Assembly: GCA_013350335.1 (NCBI GenBank)
Contig: CM023535.1
Location: 33,326,991 to 33,390,990 of the forward strand
Origin: Chimonanthus salicifolius
Taxonomy: Eukaryota > Streptophyta > Magnoliopsida > Laurales > Calycanthaceae
DNA length: 64,000 nucleotides
Direction of reading: 5' to 3'
A program made the translations under genes and the position numbers. Below the pieces are notes generated by a model that did no database searches, was not told the origin of the DNA, and saw nothing but the letters and a program-made list of their open reading frames with translations. Shown here piece after piece: positions 31,774 through 45,200 of the stretch (the first letter of the stretch is position 1; the number at the start of each line of letters is the position of its first letter).

Positions 31774-34700
31774 ATGCCGCCAAAGAGAAGAACCCGTCGC
31801 AACCCCCGAGTGGAGAGAGAGGTAACACCCCCTCGACAGGAAGAAGAGGTACCACCACCTCATACAGCCGAGGGACAAAATAGTATCAACGTAGAAAGTG
31901 TACCTCCCGAGTTGAAGGACATAGTTCAAGCGGCAATCGCTTCTGCTCTACAACAACATTCAAGTGGCAATGCGACCGCCAACGACTCCAATAAACGGAA
32001 GATGGTCAAGGACTTCCAACAACAGCGCCCTCCCTACTTCAAGGAAAAGGAAGGGGCTGTGGGAGCGGAACACTGGTTAAAGAGGATCAACCAAATCTTG
32101 AATTTGCTCCAGATTTCCAGTACTGCTGATAAGATCTTATTAGCCACATCCCAACTGATCGAGGATGCCGGTAGTTGGTGGGAAGTGGTAGAAAAGCAAC
32201 AAGCATTGATATCGGAAGGAGAAAGGATACCCATGACATGGGAGTGGTTCTCGGCCACCTTCCTAGAACAATTCTTTCCGGAGGAAGAAAGAGAGAGCCA
32301 GACTGAAGCTTTCATCTCGCTGGTACAGGGCAACATGACAGTGGCAGAGTATCACAGAGAATTTCTCAAGCTGTCCATCTATGGGTTCTATATGGTGGAT
32401 ACTGAACACCGAAGGGCCCGCAAGTTTGAACGGGGCCTTCGGCCAAGCATCAAGACTACAGTGACCATTTTCAAGGAGCCCACACTGGCAGGGGTGGTTA
32501 GCAGGGCCACCATCGCAGAAAAGGCATTAAATGAGATAGTGCGGTTTGACAATCGCCGAGGGCAGGGTGGGCGGGGAACATTCCAACCCAACAAGAAGTT
32601 CCGCCTGAATCCTAGCAGGCCCTCACCCTCCACGGGATCTACCGGGAGTTTTCGCCCTAGTCAGCCTTCTACATCAGCATCAGTCACACAGGTTCCCCGG
32701 GGTGGGAACACCTGTTATCAGTGTGGCCAACAGGGCCACTACAAGAGAGAGTGTCCACATACTAGCCGACCCTCCAACTTCAGGGGCCCTTTCCGCCCTC
32801 CAACTAGACCAACACAGTCGCGGGGAGGCAGAACACATAATCAGGCGGGACGGGCACCAAAACCTGCAGGATCTGGACGACTCTTCACCATACCATCTCC
32901 AGTAGCAGTGGACTGTTCAGTGATGCAAGGTATGGCTGTAATTGGTAGTTCATATGCTGTTACTTTATTTGACTCTGGAGCATCACATTCATTCATATCT
33001 GCTGCATTCATATCTGCCACGGGTACACTAGTACAAAACCTGTCCACATCACTCACCATTGTATCCCCCGTCGGAGACACATCATTAGGACTAATATGTA
33101 CGGCATTGAACACGGAACTCGCGGGATTCAGATTTGAGTTTGATTATTTAGTAATCGATATGGCGGAATATGATGTCATATTTGGCATGGATTGGTTGAC
33201 TACATATCAGGCCCATATTGACTGCCATCTTCGTAGGGTAACATTTTGGTCACCCGAAGGAAAGCGGTACATGGTACACGCTGACAGGCAGGGTATCCCT
33301 AGAAGACTGCAGGAGGAATTGGACCATCTTTCCTTGAACAACCTCAGATTAGATAAGGCACCAACGGTTGAACTTTTGGCGGTAGTAGCAGATTTTGCCG
33401 AGGTATTCCCAATAGAACTCCCTGGTTTGCCACCCAAGAGGGAGATAGACTTTGAAATAAAATTATACCCCGGCGCAGCTCCAGTATCATTACCCCATTA
33501 TAGGATGGCACCAGCTGAGATGACCGAGCTGAAGAAGCAAATTGACGAACTGCTCAGACTAGGCTTCATTCGGAACAGTACATCTGCATGGGGAGCTCCA
33601 GTATTATTTGTGAAAAAGAAAGACGGTACCCTACGAATGTGTGTGGACTATAGGAAGTTAAATCAGCTGACTGTCAGGAACAAGTATCCCCTACCCTGGA
33701 TTGATGATTTGTTTGATCAACTTAGGGGTTCCTCTCATTTCTCCAAGATTGACCTGATGTCCGGATACCATCAAATTCGGGTTAGAGAGGAGGACATAGA
33801 GAAGACTGCTTTCAAGACACGGTATGGATTATATGAGTATGTAGTCATGCCGTTTGGGCTTACTAATGCACCGGCGGTGTTCATGGACCTGATGAATAGG
33901 ATATTCCATCCATACTTAGATCAGTTTGTGATCGTATTCATCGATGATATTCTGATCTACTCGAAAAGTCAGAACGAACATGCCGAGCACCTACGGATAG
34001 TCCTAGACACCTTGCGGAAGAACCAATTGTATGCCAAAGCAAGCAAGTGTGAATTTTGGCTATCTGAAGTCAACTTCTTGGGGCACATCATATCATAAGA
34101 AGGTATAGCCGTGGACCCGGCTAAGGTAGCAGCAGTTAGGGAATGGAAAGCGCCGACAAATGTGACCGAGATCCGCAGTTTTCTGGGATTGGCCGGTTAC
34201 TATCGGAAATTCATCATGGACTTCTCCAAGATTGCAGCTCCACTTACCCGACTCACTCAGAAAGGAGTCAAGTTTGAGTGGTCCAATCTGTGCAATCAGA
34301 GATTTGAGGAGTTAAAGGAGAGGCTTACGATTGCTCCTATTCTGATCTTGTCGGAAAGAGGCAGAAATTATGAGGTGTACTATGATGCCTCCGGTGAGGG
34401 ACTGGGGTGCACACTCAGTCAAGGCAATCGTGCGGTGGCGTACGGATCGAGACAGTTGAAAATTCATGAACGCCATTATCCCACACATGATCTAGAACTA
34501 GCAGCGGTGGTCTTCGCTCTCAAAAGCTGGAGACACTACCTCTATAGTGAAAAGTTTGAGGTGTTCTCGGATCACAAAAGTTTGAAGTACTTATTTGATC
34601 ACAAAGAACTCAATATGAGACAGCGTAGATGGATGGAATATCTGGCGGATTATGAGTTCGCACTTCGGTACCATCCTGGCAAGGCAAACAAAGTGGCAGA

Positions 34701-36261
34701 TGCTCTCAGCCGTTTATCACATGCGACAATAGCCAACATGATCAGGACGGAATGGGAGGTACTGAATACCGTCAGAGAGTTTAAACTCTACCTCAATAAT
34801 CATGGGACTATATATAATTTGATCATACGATCCCACATGGTCTCTGAGATTGAACGGGAGCAACGGACAGACCCAGAAGTGGAGGAGATTTGGGCTAAAA
34901 TGTCTACCGGTGAGGTTGTACCGGAGTGGGAATTACAACCAGGATAGGGTCTTATGTTCCGAGGTAGGACATACGTACCTAAGAATTGTAGAAGAGAGTT
35001 GCTGATTGAAGCACACCAAACCAAACTCTCTATCCACCCGGGCAGCACGAAGATGTACCATGATCTTAAGAGGCACTATTGGTGGCATGGACTTAAGAAA
35101 GACGTGGCAGAGTTTGTTGCTCGCTGCTTAACATGTCAACAGGTTAAGGCAGAACATCGGAAACCGCCAGGCTTACTCGCACCCTTACCAATACCAGAAT
35201 GGAAATGGGAACACATATCCATGGACTTTGTAACAGGGTTGCCAAGGTCATCCAAGGGCAACGATGCAATATGGGTCATAGTGGACCGGTTGACCAAGTC
35301 TGCACATTTCCTTCCCATCAAGATGACAGATTCATCAGAGACTTTGGGTCGACGGTACATCCGGGATATCATCAGGTTACATGGTATTCCCCGGTCTATT
35401 GTATCCAACAGGGACGGCCGATTCACCGGCAGAGTATGGCAAGGCTTGGAGTCGGCTATGGGAACCGACGTATTAACTAGCACAGCATTTCATCCACAGA
35501 CTGATGGACAGTCAGAGAGGACGATACAGACACTGGAAGATATGCTGAGAGCATGCATGCTAGACTTCAAGGGCGGATGGGAGGATCATCTGCCACTGGT
35601 GGAGTTCTCTTACAATAACAGTTACCAGGCAAGTCTCTAGATGGCTCCGTTTGAGGCCTTGAATGGTAGACTGTGTAGATCGCCAGTGTGTTGGACGGAG
35701 GCCGGTGAGCCTGCGTTGATCGGACCAGATTTGGTTGCAGAGACTACAACGCAGATTAAACTGATACGGCAACATCTACTCACTGCACAGAACCGTCAGA
35801 AGAGCTATGCCGACAAGAGGAGAAGGTTCCTCGAGTTTGAGGTGGGAGACTTAGTGTTCTTAAAAGTCTCGCCACGGAAAGGGCACATGAGGTTCGGAAA
35901 GAAAGGGAAACTGTCGCCTAGATTTGTGGGGCCGTTTCCAATACTGAAGAGGGTGGGAGGGGTAGCTTATCAGTTAGCGCTCCCTCCACAGCTGTCATCT
36001 CTACATGATGTGTTTCATGTGTCCATGCTGAGAAAGTACAATCCTGATCCTTCTCATGTGATAAATGTTCAAGACATCGATGTACAAAGCGATGTGACAT
36101 ATGTAGAGAAGCCGGTCAGAGTTATTGAAAGCGAACAAAGGGTGCTACGGAACCGCGCGATTCAGTTCATCAAGGTGGTATGGGAACGACATGGCAGTGA
36201 AGAAACCACTTGGGAACTTGAGTCGGAGATGAAAACCGCCTATCCGGAGCTCTTCGCATGA
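31774..36261 (+). pseudogene. gag-pol: Gag-Pol of element B, frame intact with three internal stops
   Basis: One 1,496-codon frame coding for the particle proteins and enzymes. Gag contains a CCHC zinc knuckle ([14 protein letters not shown], from codon 314). Protease DSGASH is at codon 400. RT has [10 protein letters not shown] and FIDDILIYS (near 33940). RNase H runs to KVADALSR. Integrase has [24 protein letters not shown] and SERTIQ, although SDRD reads SNRD, which changes one of the three catalytic acids' neighbourhood. The GPF module and chromodomain-like tail follow. Stops lie at 34096-34098 (end of RT), 34945-34947 (before integrase) and 35638-35640 (after the integrase core). No frameshifts were seen, unlike A. 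Confidence 0.93.
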
Positions 36262-36287
36262 GTTGTTTTGGACCCCTATTTCGCTCG

Positions 36288-36323
36288 AATTTTCGGGACG
36301 AAAATTTCAAAAGAGGATTCTAT
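36288..36323 (+). other. Polypurine tract and palindrome, element B
   Basis: AATTTTCGGGACGAAAATT (36288-36306) and AAAAGAGGA (36309-36317), as in A and D. Confidence 0.7.
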
Positions 36324-38026
36324 TGTAATAGCCCGAATTTTCGAATCAATATATATTTGGCATTTATTTATTTTAATTTAAATTTTAACATGATGGAAGA
36401 CCAAATGGATCAAAAGTTGGGACAAGGGTCCAAGAATGGTCCAATGGGCCATGGATTGGATGAAATCCATTTAATGAGTCAATGAGGACCAAGCGGGTCA
36501 ATGATGGTCAAAGGGGGCCCGATAGCCATGTGGGGCCCAATGGATCAAAATAATCGGTTCCAACCCTAAAGTAAGTGGGCAAAGAGGGAATCTAATTGGG
36601 CCATGGGCCCAATGATTACCCAATAGACCATGAATTAGAATTAATTCATTTAATTGGTCAATGGTAAGTAATTGGGTGAAGATAGTCAATTTGGGTCAAA
36701 GGGCCATAGGGGACCCAATGGGTCAAAGTAGATAAGCCCTAAGATAAATGGGTAAGACAAGAATATAATTGGGTCATGGACCCAATGGTAATCCAATTAA
36801 AATAAATTAAATGGATTAGATAATTACAAAATTATCTAAGTTAAGATGTATCAAGATTAAATGGTATGACCAAATGGGGCCCACCTCCACCTCACCCATG
36901 GAGGTGGCGTGTGGACCCAAGGATAGTGGGGCCGACCACCATGGTTGACTTAGTCAACCATGGGTGGATCTTATAGAGGGAAATTAATGGAATTAGATTA
37001 GATAGGAATTAATTAACTTAACCTAATAATCAAATTAATTAAGTTAATTAATCTAATCCAAAGATTGGTCAAAAGGGAGTCAAAACCACTCCAACAAACA
37101 CAAACCACTCCTAAGAAACACAAAAATAAAACCATGGGCTTGAATGGTGGTTTTATACCAACCACCACCATTAATGCAATGGTGGTTCGTGGGGAAATTA
37201 ATGTAGAGCATGACCTAAACTAACCAAAAGATGATATCTCATCTCATTTCACTATCTCCATCGTCTCCACTCTCAAGAAACGTCCCATGCACAAAGGAAA
37301 AGAAAACAAAACTTGAAGAGAAAACTTAGAAAGAGAAGAGAAGAAAAGAGAAGAGAAGAAAAGAGAAGAGAAGGCAAGCTTTGGGCCACCAAGACCTTTG
37401 AAAATCTCTCCCTCATCTCCATACTCTCTTTATCATCTCTTAACCTAACCCCATTTACCTTAGCCGATCCAAACGTGTCCCACCATTGATCAAGCACATC
37501 TAGCCATTCAAACAAGGAGAGGAAGGGGAAAAGAGGCCAAGGAAGTTGACGGGAGCGACAAAGACCGGAGGAGTCGTCGGATAGTAAGTATGTTCTAAAC
37601 AAGAAATTTATTATTTAGGGTTTTTAATTTTGAAATCCATCCTTGCCATATGATGGTGGCCAAATTATTTTAGGCTATGGAATGGACCTAAAATCCATCA
37701 AATGGAAGGCAAAGAAATGGAAGAGATGGTCTAAGAAAAAAATGAAATGAATGGATTAAGTATGGAAAAGATGGAAGTTTTAATGGATTGAATGGACCTT
37801 AGGGTTCGGCCATGTAGCATGGCCGAACCCCATGGCCAATGTGGGATGAATTTATTAAGATGTTAAGGTTTAAAATTTTGGAGAATGGCTAATGAGATTT
37901 AGGTTTTTAAATGAGTAAACATTAGTGACTTATGATTTCAAATTTTTGGAATTCTAAGGTTGTATTAAAGCATGGAGAATATAGAATTTTTTTTAATGAA
38001 TGGATGGACCATAGGGTTCGGCCATG
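36324..38026 (+). repeat. 3' LTR of B, part 1 (before nested C)
   Basis: First 1,703 bp of the 3' LTR, with donor motif at 37584 and a dyad near 37800. It breaks inside the second dyad, in GGTTCGGCCATG, at the insertion of C. The last five bases, CCATG, are the target duplication. Confidence 0.93.
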
Positions 38027-39340
38027 TGTAACACCCTGGAATTTCAAAGTTATCAGTTTATGTGAAAATATTCATATTTACGGAATTGCCATTGTGATAA
38101 AAATTGATTGGAATTTAAATGGGTCAATGGCTCAATCGAGACCCAAAGGATGATAGTTGGTTTACAAAACAAATAAATGGGTAAGATAAATTTAAACGGG
38201 ACAAGAATCATATTTGGGTCAGATTTTGATAAATGGGTCAAAATGGCTAGATGGGACCCAATGGGTCGTGTGAATGGCATGATTAACCATGGATTGAGTT
38301 CAAGCTTAGTAAATTTAAGTTTATTAATTACTTGAGTTTGGTTGGAGTTGAAATGAATGGTTGGTTTAGTTAAGTTGAATTTATTAGTTAAGTTAAATTA
38401 AATGAGTGACTTAGGTTGGGTGAGTTGAATAAATGAGTTGAATGAATATGTATTTTTAATGTAAGTGAGTGAAGTGTGTGAATGGGAGGAGAAGTGGTTT
38501 AAATTCCAACTTTGAGCAAGAAAAACGTCGGTGCATGGGGAGACATTACCATGCATGTAACCCCCATTTAGGTGATGAATAAAATGGGAGTTACATTTTG
38601 AATGGGAGTTACTTCTTGAAAACACAAAGGTTGCTAGGGACGTTGGCTGCATGCATGAGCAATTTCATGCATGTAACGGCTACCATGGAGATATGAGAAT
38701 GATGGCTTTGAGAGTTACAAATGTATGAATGAAGGAGAATGAAGCACATGGGAGTTTTATTTGGTTGCATGGAAATTATGGCCTATGCATGAAACTCCAA
38801 AGATGGAGACAATTGGAGTTGCCGTTTCATGGAGTTACAAAAGGGGTCCTTGACTTTTCAAATTCAAAAAGGTTAGATTACACGTTGGAAAGGGCATGAG
38901 GGTTTATTCCATGCTTAAGTATTCAAAGAGACAACCAATGGAGGGAGGATGAAGCACATGGGAGTTTCATTTACATATGAAACTCCCACATGCAAAATTA
39001 ATGCAAAATGGATAGTGTGAGGAATGCACACAGCAAAACCGTTGGGAACCCTTGGTGTTTCATTTCATAGATGAAACCCCAAGGAACTTAAAGGATTCTA
39101 ATTATGGAGAGATGAGTTACACAAGGGCTGAATTAACCTTGGACTGTTTTTGATCAAGCAAAGGATTTTCACTCTCTCTATCTCTCTATCTCTCTTGGAC
39201 GTCCTCTATCTTTCTAAAAACTAAGAGCAGTAGCTGGTTGTTAATCAGTCCTTGGTTTGATTCCTTTTCATCAAGACAAGTTCAGCAAAAAGAGAAGGAA
39301 CAAGCGGGAGTAAAGATCAAGTGGAGGAGTCGCGGAAACG

Positions 39341-39348
39341 GTAGGTGT
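39341..39348 (+). promoter_or_regulatory. Putative 5' splice donor in C
   Basis: GTAGGTGT after purine-rich GGAGGAGTCGCGGAAACG, in the same place as the donor in A. The likely acceptor is 42255-42256. Confidence 0.45.
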
Positions 39349-39465
39349 TCGATAAACTATGTTGTTTAATTAAGAAATATGATCCGGCTATTGGATGGCT
39401 GAATCTAACAAGTGTTAAATGTTGGTTAGAAGTACAAGAATGAGATCAAAAGATGGACCATAGGG

Positions 39466-40680
39466 TTCGGCCCATTGGATGGCCAAACCCCATGGAAATG
39501 ATGGATTTGTTTAGATGGTTTTTGGAAATTAAAACCATACAAATTTGGGACTGTTTTTAGATGATTTTAAGTATGGGTTTTAAAAAGGTTAAAACATAAA
39601 TAAGGAAGTTTGTTTTGGACAAAAATGAATGATCAAGAAGTTCAAAACCAAAGTCATAGGGTTCGGCCACCATGGAGGGCCGAACCCCATGCAAATAATG
39701 GTTTGTTGTGATGTATTTGGAACAAATAAATCATGAAGTTAATGTACTGTTTTGGGTTATTATTTTAAGATGTAAATACATGTTTTACAATGGTTAAAAT
39801 ACATGGATTTGGGTGCTGGTTTCAGACCTAAGATGAAGGACTAAATATTCAAAATTAATCTCATGGTGTTCGGCCAATATACATGGCCGAACCCTATGAA
39901 ATTGGTCTAATTTTGGAGGACTGTTTTGAAGGTTAAAAACCTGATTTATATATACGGTTATTACCTGGTTAATTGAGGTTTAAAAACAGTAAACGTAATC
40001 ATTGGGTTCAGCCATGATAGAGGGCCGAACCCCATGTAAAACGGTGTGGGTTTTCATGTTGAGAACCCCATGGAAACCATGGAAACCATGAAAATCCATG
40101 GACTGTTTTGTAGAATAATTGGGTTAAGTTTATGATGAACATTAGGTATTATTATATGCTTTGATTTAAGAATAATATATGTTGTTTATGGAGTTAGTAT
40201 AGGTAAGTAGTTGGCCAATATGAATGATGGAAATGGAGTATAAAATCACATTGGTGAGGTTCGGCCATGTGTATGGCCGAACCCCACTAATGATGATTGT
40301 GGGACATAATTGTTGATTTTATATGAGGATATGGAGGGTTAAAGAAGGATCAAATTAGGTGATGAGGTTCAGCCATGTGTATGGCTGCACCCCATTAAAG
40401 ATGGTTTTATGTATGGTGATGAAAGTTAGTTAATATAAAGCAAAGGTTGGTCTCAATGGCACAATTGTAATTATGGCTGAAATGATCAAAAATAAAATGA
40501 TCATATGATGGGATAAATGGGCTAAAACCAAAGTGGTAAGGTTCAGCCATAATGTATGGCCGAACCCTACTAAGGTTCGTTTAGAAGTTTGGGTAATTAG
40601 ATAGGTTTTAATTAAATAAATGAATGACCAATGTGTTAATGGATGAGATTCGGCTATGGCTTTGGCCGAACCCCACTAGG
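39466..40680. repeat. Eight GGTTCGGCC dyads in the 5' LTR of C
   Basis: Dyads near 39466, 39660, 39868, 40005, 40257, 40361, 40541 and 40650, with centres of varied sequence. Several have paired or wobble changes (for example TTCAGCC with GGCTGCA near 40361). The 3' LTR repeats them at about 48390-49605. Confidence 0.8.
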
Positions 40681-40972
40681 TGATTCTTGGAACATAAAGC
40701 TTTGCTGGAAATTAGGTGGATAAATGATTAAGTTGCTGCCATGTATATAGGGTATTCGGATTTTTAGAACGGTGAGCGAGACGTGATCGGAAGACGGTCC
40801 AAAGGAAGGATCGAACAAAGTAAACTACTGTAGGTTTCCTACCTTGTTGTAACCACACAACTTATTCGCTGTTTTATGTTATTTGATTAAGTTATTTGTA
40901 TCAAATGTTATATTTACAAATGGCATGTTTGCATAGACATCTCATGCATAGCATGGGATGATGGGGAAGTAA

Positions 40973-41122
40973 CCGGAGGCCACACTCCGTCGGGGCGTCC
41001 GAAAGACCATTGTGGGGTACCCTGATGATGAGTGTCCCATCAGGAGGAATCCGGAGGCCACACTCCGTCGGGGCGTCCGAAAGACCACTGTGGGTTACCT
41101 TGGCGATGAGAATCCCGTCAAG
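40973..41122 (+). repeat. Two 78-bp GC modules with hairpin spacers
   Basis: Units begin at 40973 and 41051 (CCGGAGGCCACACTCCGTCG...). Spacer hairpins are CCTGATG/CATCAGG (41021-41027, 41038-41044) and CTTGGCG/CGTCAAG (41099-41105, 41116-41122, one G-U pair). Confidence 0.75.
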
Positions 41123-41856
41123 TAATGGCTATGTTGAATGGTGATGGGTGGGACTCATTACATGCTCATTTCATACATAGCATATTTTTATAGAATTTGT
41201 CACACATGTATAACTATTATCCTATTTGCATGTTTTTGACTAACCATGTGGTAGCCCTATTCGGAAACACTACTGGGCGCGTTGATCTAACGCCCTATCT
41301 ATATCTTTAGTGGATGATGCAGGGAAAGGAAAGAACGTGGTTGGAGAAGAGGACCAAGTACGAAAACTTGGGCGATTTGAATGATTGCAATGGACTATGA
41401 ATGGATTATTTATGGACTTATTAGTTGATTTATTTGGAACAATGTAATTTGTTAAATTAGATGTTGGCATGTAATAAGTAGTTAAGTAGATGCTATGGTT
41501 GGATTTATTTGAATGGTTTGGAATGAATAGTAGACTAAGGTTATATAATAATTTTGGAAAATAAATAAGGTACTTTGCTATCTAAAAATGGAAATTGGAT
41601 TAATCATAGGTTCTATTATAACCTCAGTTAGATCTAGACTAAGTTAATTCCGCTAGTTAAATATATACCATGTGCGGATCAGTTTTATGGACTTAGTTCA
41701 TACGCACATGGGCTTGGCCAGTTAAGGGACGGATTTAGAGATCCGAACTTAACTCGCGTCGTGACATTCCGCCCCGATCACTTGTTGATTATTATTATAT
41801 TAAAAAAAATAAAATAAACTCTGATAATTAGAGTGAAAAGGGCGGGGTGTTACAGT

Positions 41857-41868
41857 TGGTATCAGAGC
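41857..41868 (+). other. Primer-binding site (initiator tRNA-Met), element C
   Basis: Intact TGGTATCAGAGC two bases after the LTR end. Confidence 0.93.
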
Positions 41869-42260
41869 GAAACGGGAAGGTGAATCTTCCGAAGTAAGAT
41901 TAAGACGGTTTCATGTCTCACTGACGGATAAGAATCCCAACTGACCGACTCTTCGGAGTCCGCTGACTGGGGGCCGGATTAATTTACTTCGTGGACTCAG
42001 ACTGAACAAATCAATCTGAGAACAGCAGTGAAAGATAGCAAAAGTACATTATTATAATTCATCTATCAAACGTAGCAAAATAGGGTATACATTCCCCAAT
42101 ACTCCCCAATTGAGAAAAACAAACATAGGGAATTAGAGACTCTCCCCTCAAAAACAAATAGAAAAAAATCAAGTTTGCTTATTTGGAAATCTCCCCAAAA
42201 TTGTGAAAAATACAAACTATATGAGGAAACTAAGTCAATAATGTTTTATGACTTAGGGAA
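41869..42260 (+). other. Leader of element C
   Basis: Shorter leader with CCCCAA-type blocks (near 42093, 42104, 42145 and 42192). It ends with ACTAAGTCAAT, then TTTTATGACTTAG, and the gag ATG four bases later. This matches a branch point plus 3' splice site. Confidence 0.6.
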
Positions 42261-45200
42261 ATGGCTCCAAAGAAAAAGATCCCTCAGAATCAGAAAGGGA
42301 AGGAAAAGGTGTTGCAAATCACGCAACATGAGAAAGTGTTATCACAACACGAAAAATCTGTGCATGAGAAGGAGCCAACTATACATGAGAAAGAGGTAAC
42401 CCAACCTGATGAGGAGCAATCTGTTCATGAGAAGCCTCACAATGCGGAAGAATCACAGCACTCATGGAGGGAAGAAAAGGGGAGTGAGGAAGCATCACAG
42501 AAAGAGGGAGAAGGAAACAGTGGTGTACATATACCACATGTGCCGCCTGAGCTTCAGGGATTAGTCCAAGCAGTGGTAACCTCAGTACTCCAGCAACATA
42601 TGAATGGGAGTGAAAGTTCCAGGGATGCCAGTGACCGGAGTATGGCACGAGAATTTCAACAACAGCGTCCTCCCTACTTCAAAGGGAAGGAAGGGGCTGT
42701 CGGAGCCGAGCACTGGCTAAAGAAGATCACTCAGATCTTAAAATTACTTAAGATCTCGAGTCATGCTGACAGGATTTTACTGGCTACTTCACAATTGATA
42801 GAAGATGCTGGTAAATGGTGGGAGGTGGTGGAGAAGCAGAGGGAACTCATACCAGTTAGGGAGAGGACGGCCATGACATGGAATGAGTTTTCAGCAACCT
42901 TTCTGGAACATTACTTTCCGGAGGAGGAGAAGGAGCGACAGACGGAACTTTTTCTGTCCTTGGTACAGGGCTCTATGACGGTGGCAGAGTATCACCGTGA
43001 ATTTCTCAGTTTATCCATTTATGCATTCTATATGGTGGACACAGAACTTCGTAAAGCAAGAAAGTTTGAGAGGGGTCTACGGCCGAACATCAGGGCCAAA
43101 GTGACCATATTTAAGTGCACCACATTGGCTGAGGTGGTCAGCAAGGCCACAATAGCAGAAAAGGAGGTGAATGCAACAGTACGATTTGACAATCGTCGAG
43201 CTCCAAGTGGGAGGGGTGGGTTTCAGCCCAACAACAGGTTCCGTCCGAACTTAAGTAGACCCTCACCATCTACTGGGTCCGCGGGGAGCTTTCGTCCCAA
43301 CCAGCCCTCCCCATCTGCATCAGTCACCCAGTCATTCAAAGGGGTGAACAACTGTTTCCACTGTAATCAGCCGGGTCACTTCAAGAGAGACTGTCCAAAG
43401 CTTAATAGGCTCTCATATTCCCGAGGATCTTTCCGTCCACCAGCTAGGCCAGCTAACTCCCGAGGAGGCAGGACATATAATCAGGCGGGACGGGCGCCTA
43501 CTCCTACCGGATCTGGACGATTATTTGCTCTGGAACCTCCTGAGGATGTGGATCATTCTGTGATTCAAGGTATGGCCGTTGTCAATAGTTCTTATGCTTA
43601 TGCATTGTTTGATTCTGGAGCATCGCACTCTTTTATATCTGCATCCTTTATAACTGCTACTGGAACACTAGTACAAAAGCTGTCCACCACACTCACAGTA
43701 GTATCCCCTGTCGGAGACACGTCTTTGGGACTCATATGCACGGCCATAGATACAGAACTCGCTGGACTCAGATTTGAGTTCAATTATTTGGTACTCGACA
43801 TGACTGAGTACGATATTATATTTGGCATGGACTGGTTGGCTAGTTATGAAGCCAATATTGATTGTTATCGCCGAAGAGTGACATTTTGGTCACCCGAGGG
43901 AAAGCAGTATATAGTTCGTGCCGACAAGCAAAGCAGATTGCAGGAAGGGTTGCATCACTTGGTGTTGAACAATATTGTCATCAACAAAGCACCAGTCACT
44001 GAACTTCCAGCAATTGTGAAAGAATTTGTTGATGTTTTTCCAAAAGAACTTCCTGGTATACCGCCTATGAGGGAGCTCAATTTTGAGATCAAGCTATATC
44101 CTGGTACCTCACCAGTGTCCCTACCCCATTATCGAATGGCACCAGCAGAAATGTCCGAGTTGAAGAAGCAACTTGATGAATTACTCAGACTGGGTTGCAT
44201 TCGGAACAGCACATCGTCATGGGGAGCTCCAGTGTTGTTCGTGAAAAAGAAGGATGGTTCACTTAGAATGTGTGTGGACTACCGGAAGTTAAATCAGCTA
44301 ACTGTCCGGAACAAGTATCCTCTACCCAGGATCGATGATTTATTCGATCAGTTGAGAGGATCCAGTCATTTTTCCAAGATTGATCTGATGTCCGGTTATC
44401 ATCAAATCCAGGTCAAAGAGGAAGACATCGAGAAAACAGCTTTCAGAACACGGTATGGACTATTTGAATTTGTAGTCATGCCATTTGGGCTTACCAACGC
44501 ACCGGCTGTGTTCATGGACTTAATGAACAGAATATTCCGTCCATATTTGGATCGGTTTGTTATAGTGTTCATTGACGATATCCTGATCTATTCCAAGAGT
44601 CAGGAGGATCATGCTGAGCATCTTCGAATAGTATTGAACACCTTGAGACAGAACCAGCTATATGCCAAAGCAAGCAAATGCGAATTTTGGCTACCTGAGG
44701 TCAAATTCTTAGGGCATGTTATAACAACAGATGGTATAGCCGTTGATCCGGCTAAGGTGGCAGCAGTAAGTGAGTGGAAAGCACCAAAGAATGTCACCGA
44801 AATCCGTAGTTTTCTGGGTTTGGCTGGATATTATAGGAAGTTTATCATGGACTTCTCCAAAATTGCATCCCCATTGACCCGACTCACGCAGAAAGGAGTC
44901 AAATATGAATGGTCAGAGCTGTGCAATCAGAGATTTGAGGAGCTGAAAGAGAGACTTACAACTGCTCCTATTCTAGTTTTGCCGGAAAGGGGCAAAGGTT
45001 ATGAAGTACAATGTGATGCATCAGGAGAGGGACTGGGATGTTCACTCATGCAACGTAATCGGGTGGTGGCATATGGTTCAAGACAACTAAAGATACATGA
45101 ACGCCTCTACCCCACACATGATTTGGAATTAGCTGCGGTGGTCTTTGCTCTCAAAAGCTGGAGACACTATCTATATGGGGAGAAGTTTGAAGTATTTTCA

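Larger units (their letters stand above)
38027..41854 (+). repeat. 5' LTR of element C
   Basis: 3,828 bp, TGTAACACCC...GTGTTACA; the ends form a 10-bp inverted repeat. A CT-rich stretch at 39165-39215 is followed by donor motif ACG|GTAGGTG at 39341. Eight dyads follow (39466-40680), then GTAGG-TTT-CCTAC near 40830, two 78-bp GC modules (40973-41122), the TACTGGGCGCG block near 41270 and the U5 stem-loop near 41719-41756. Confidence 0.96.
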
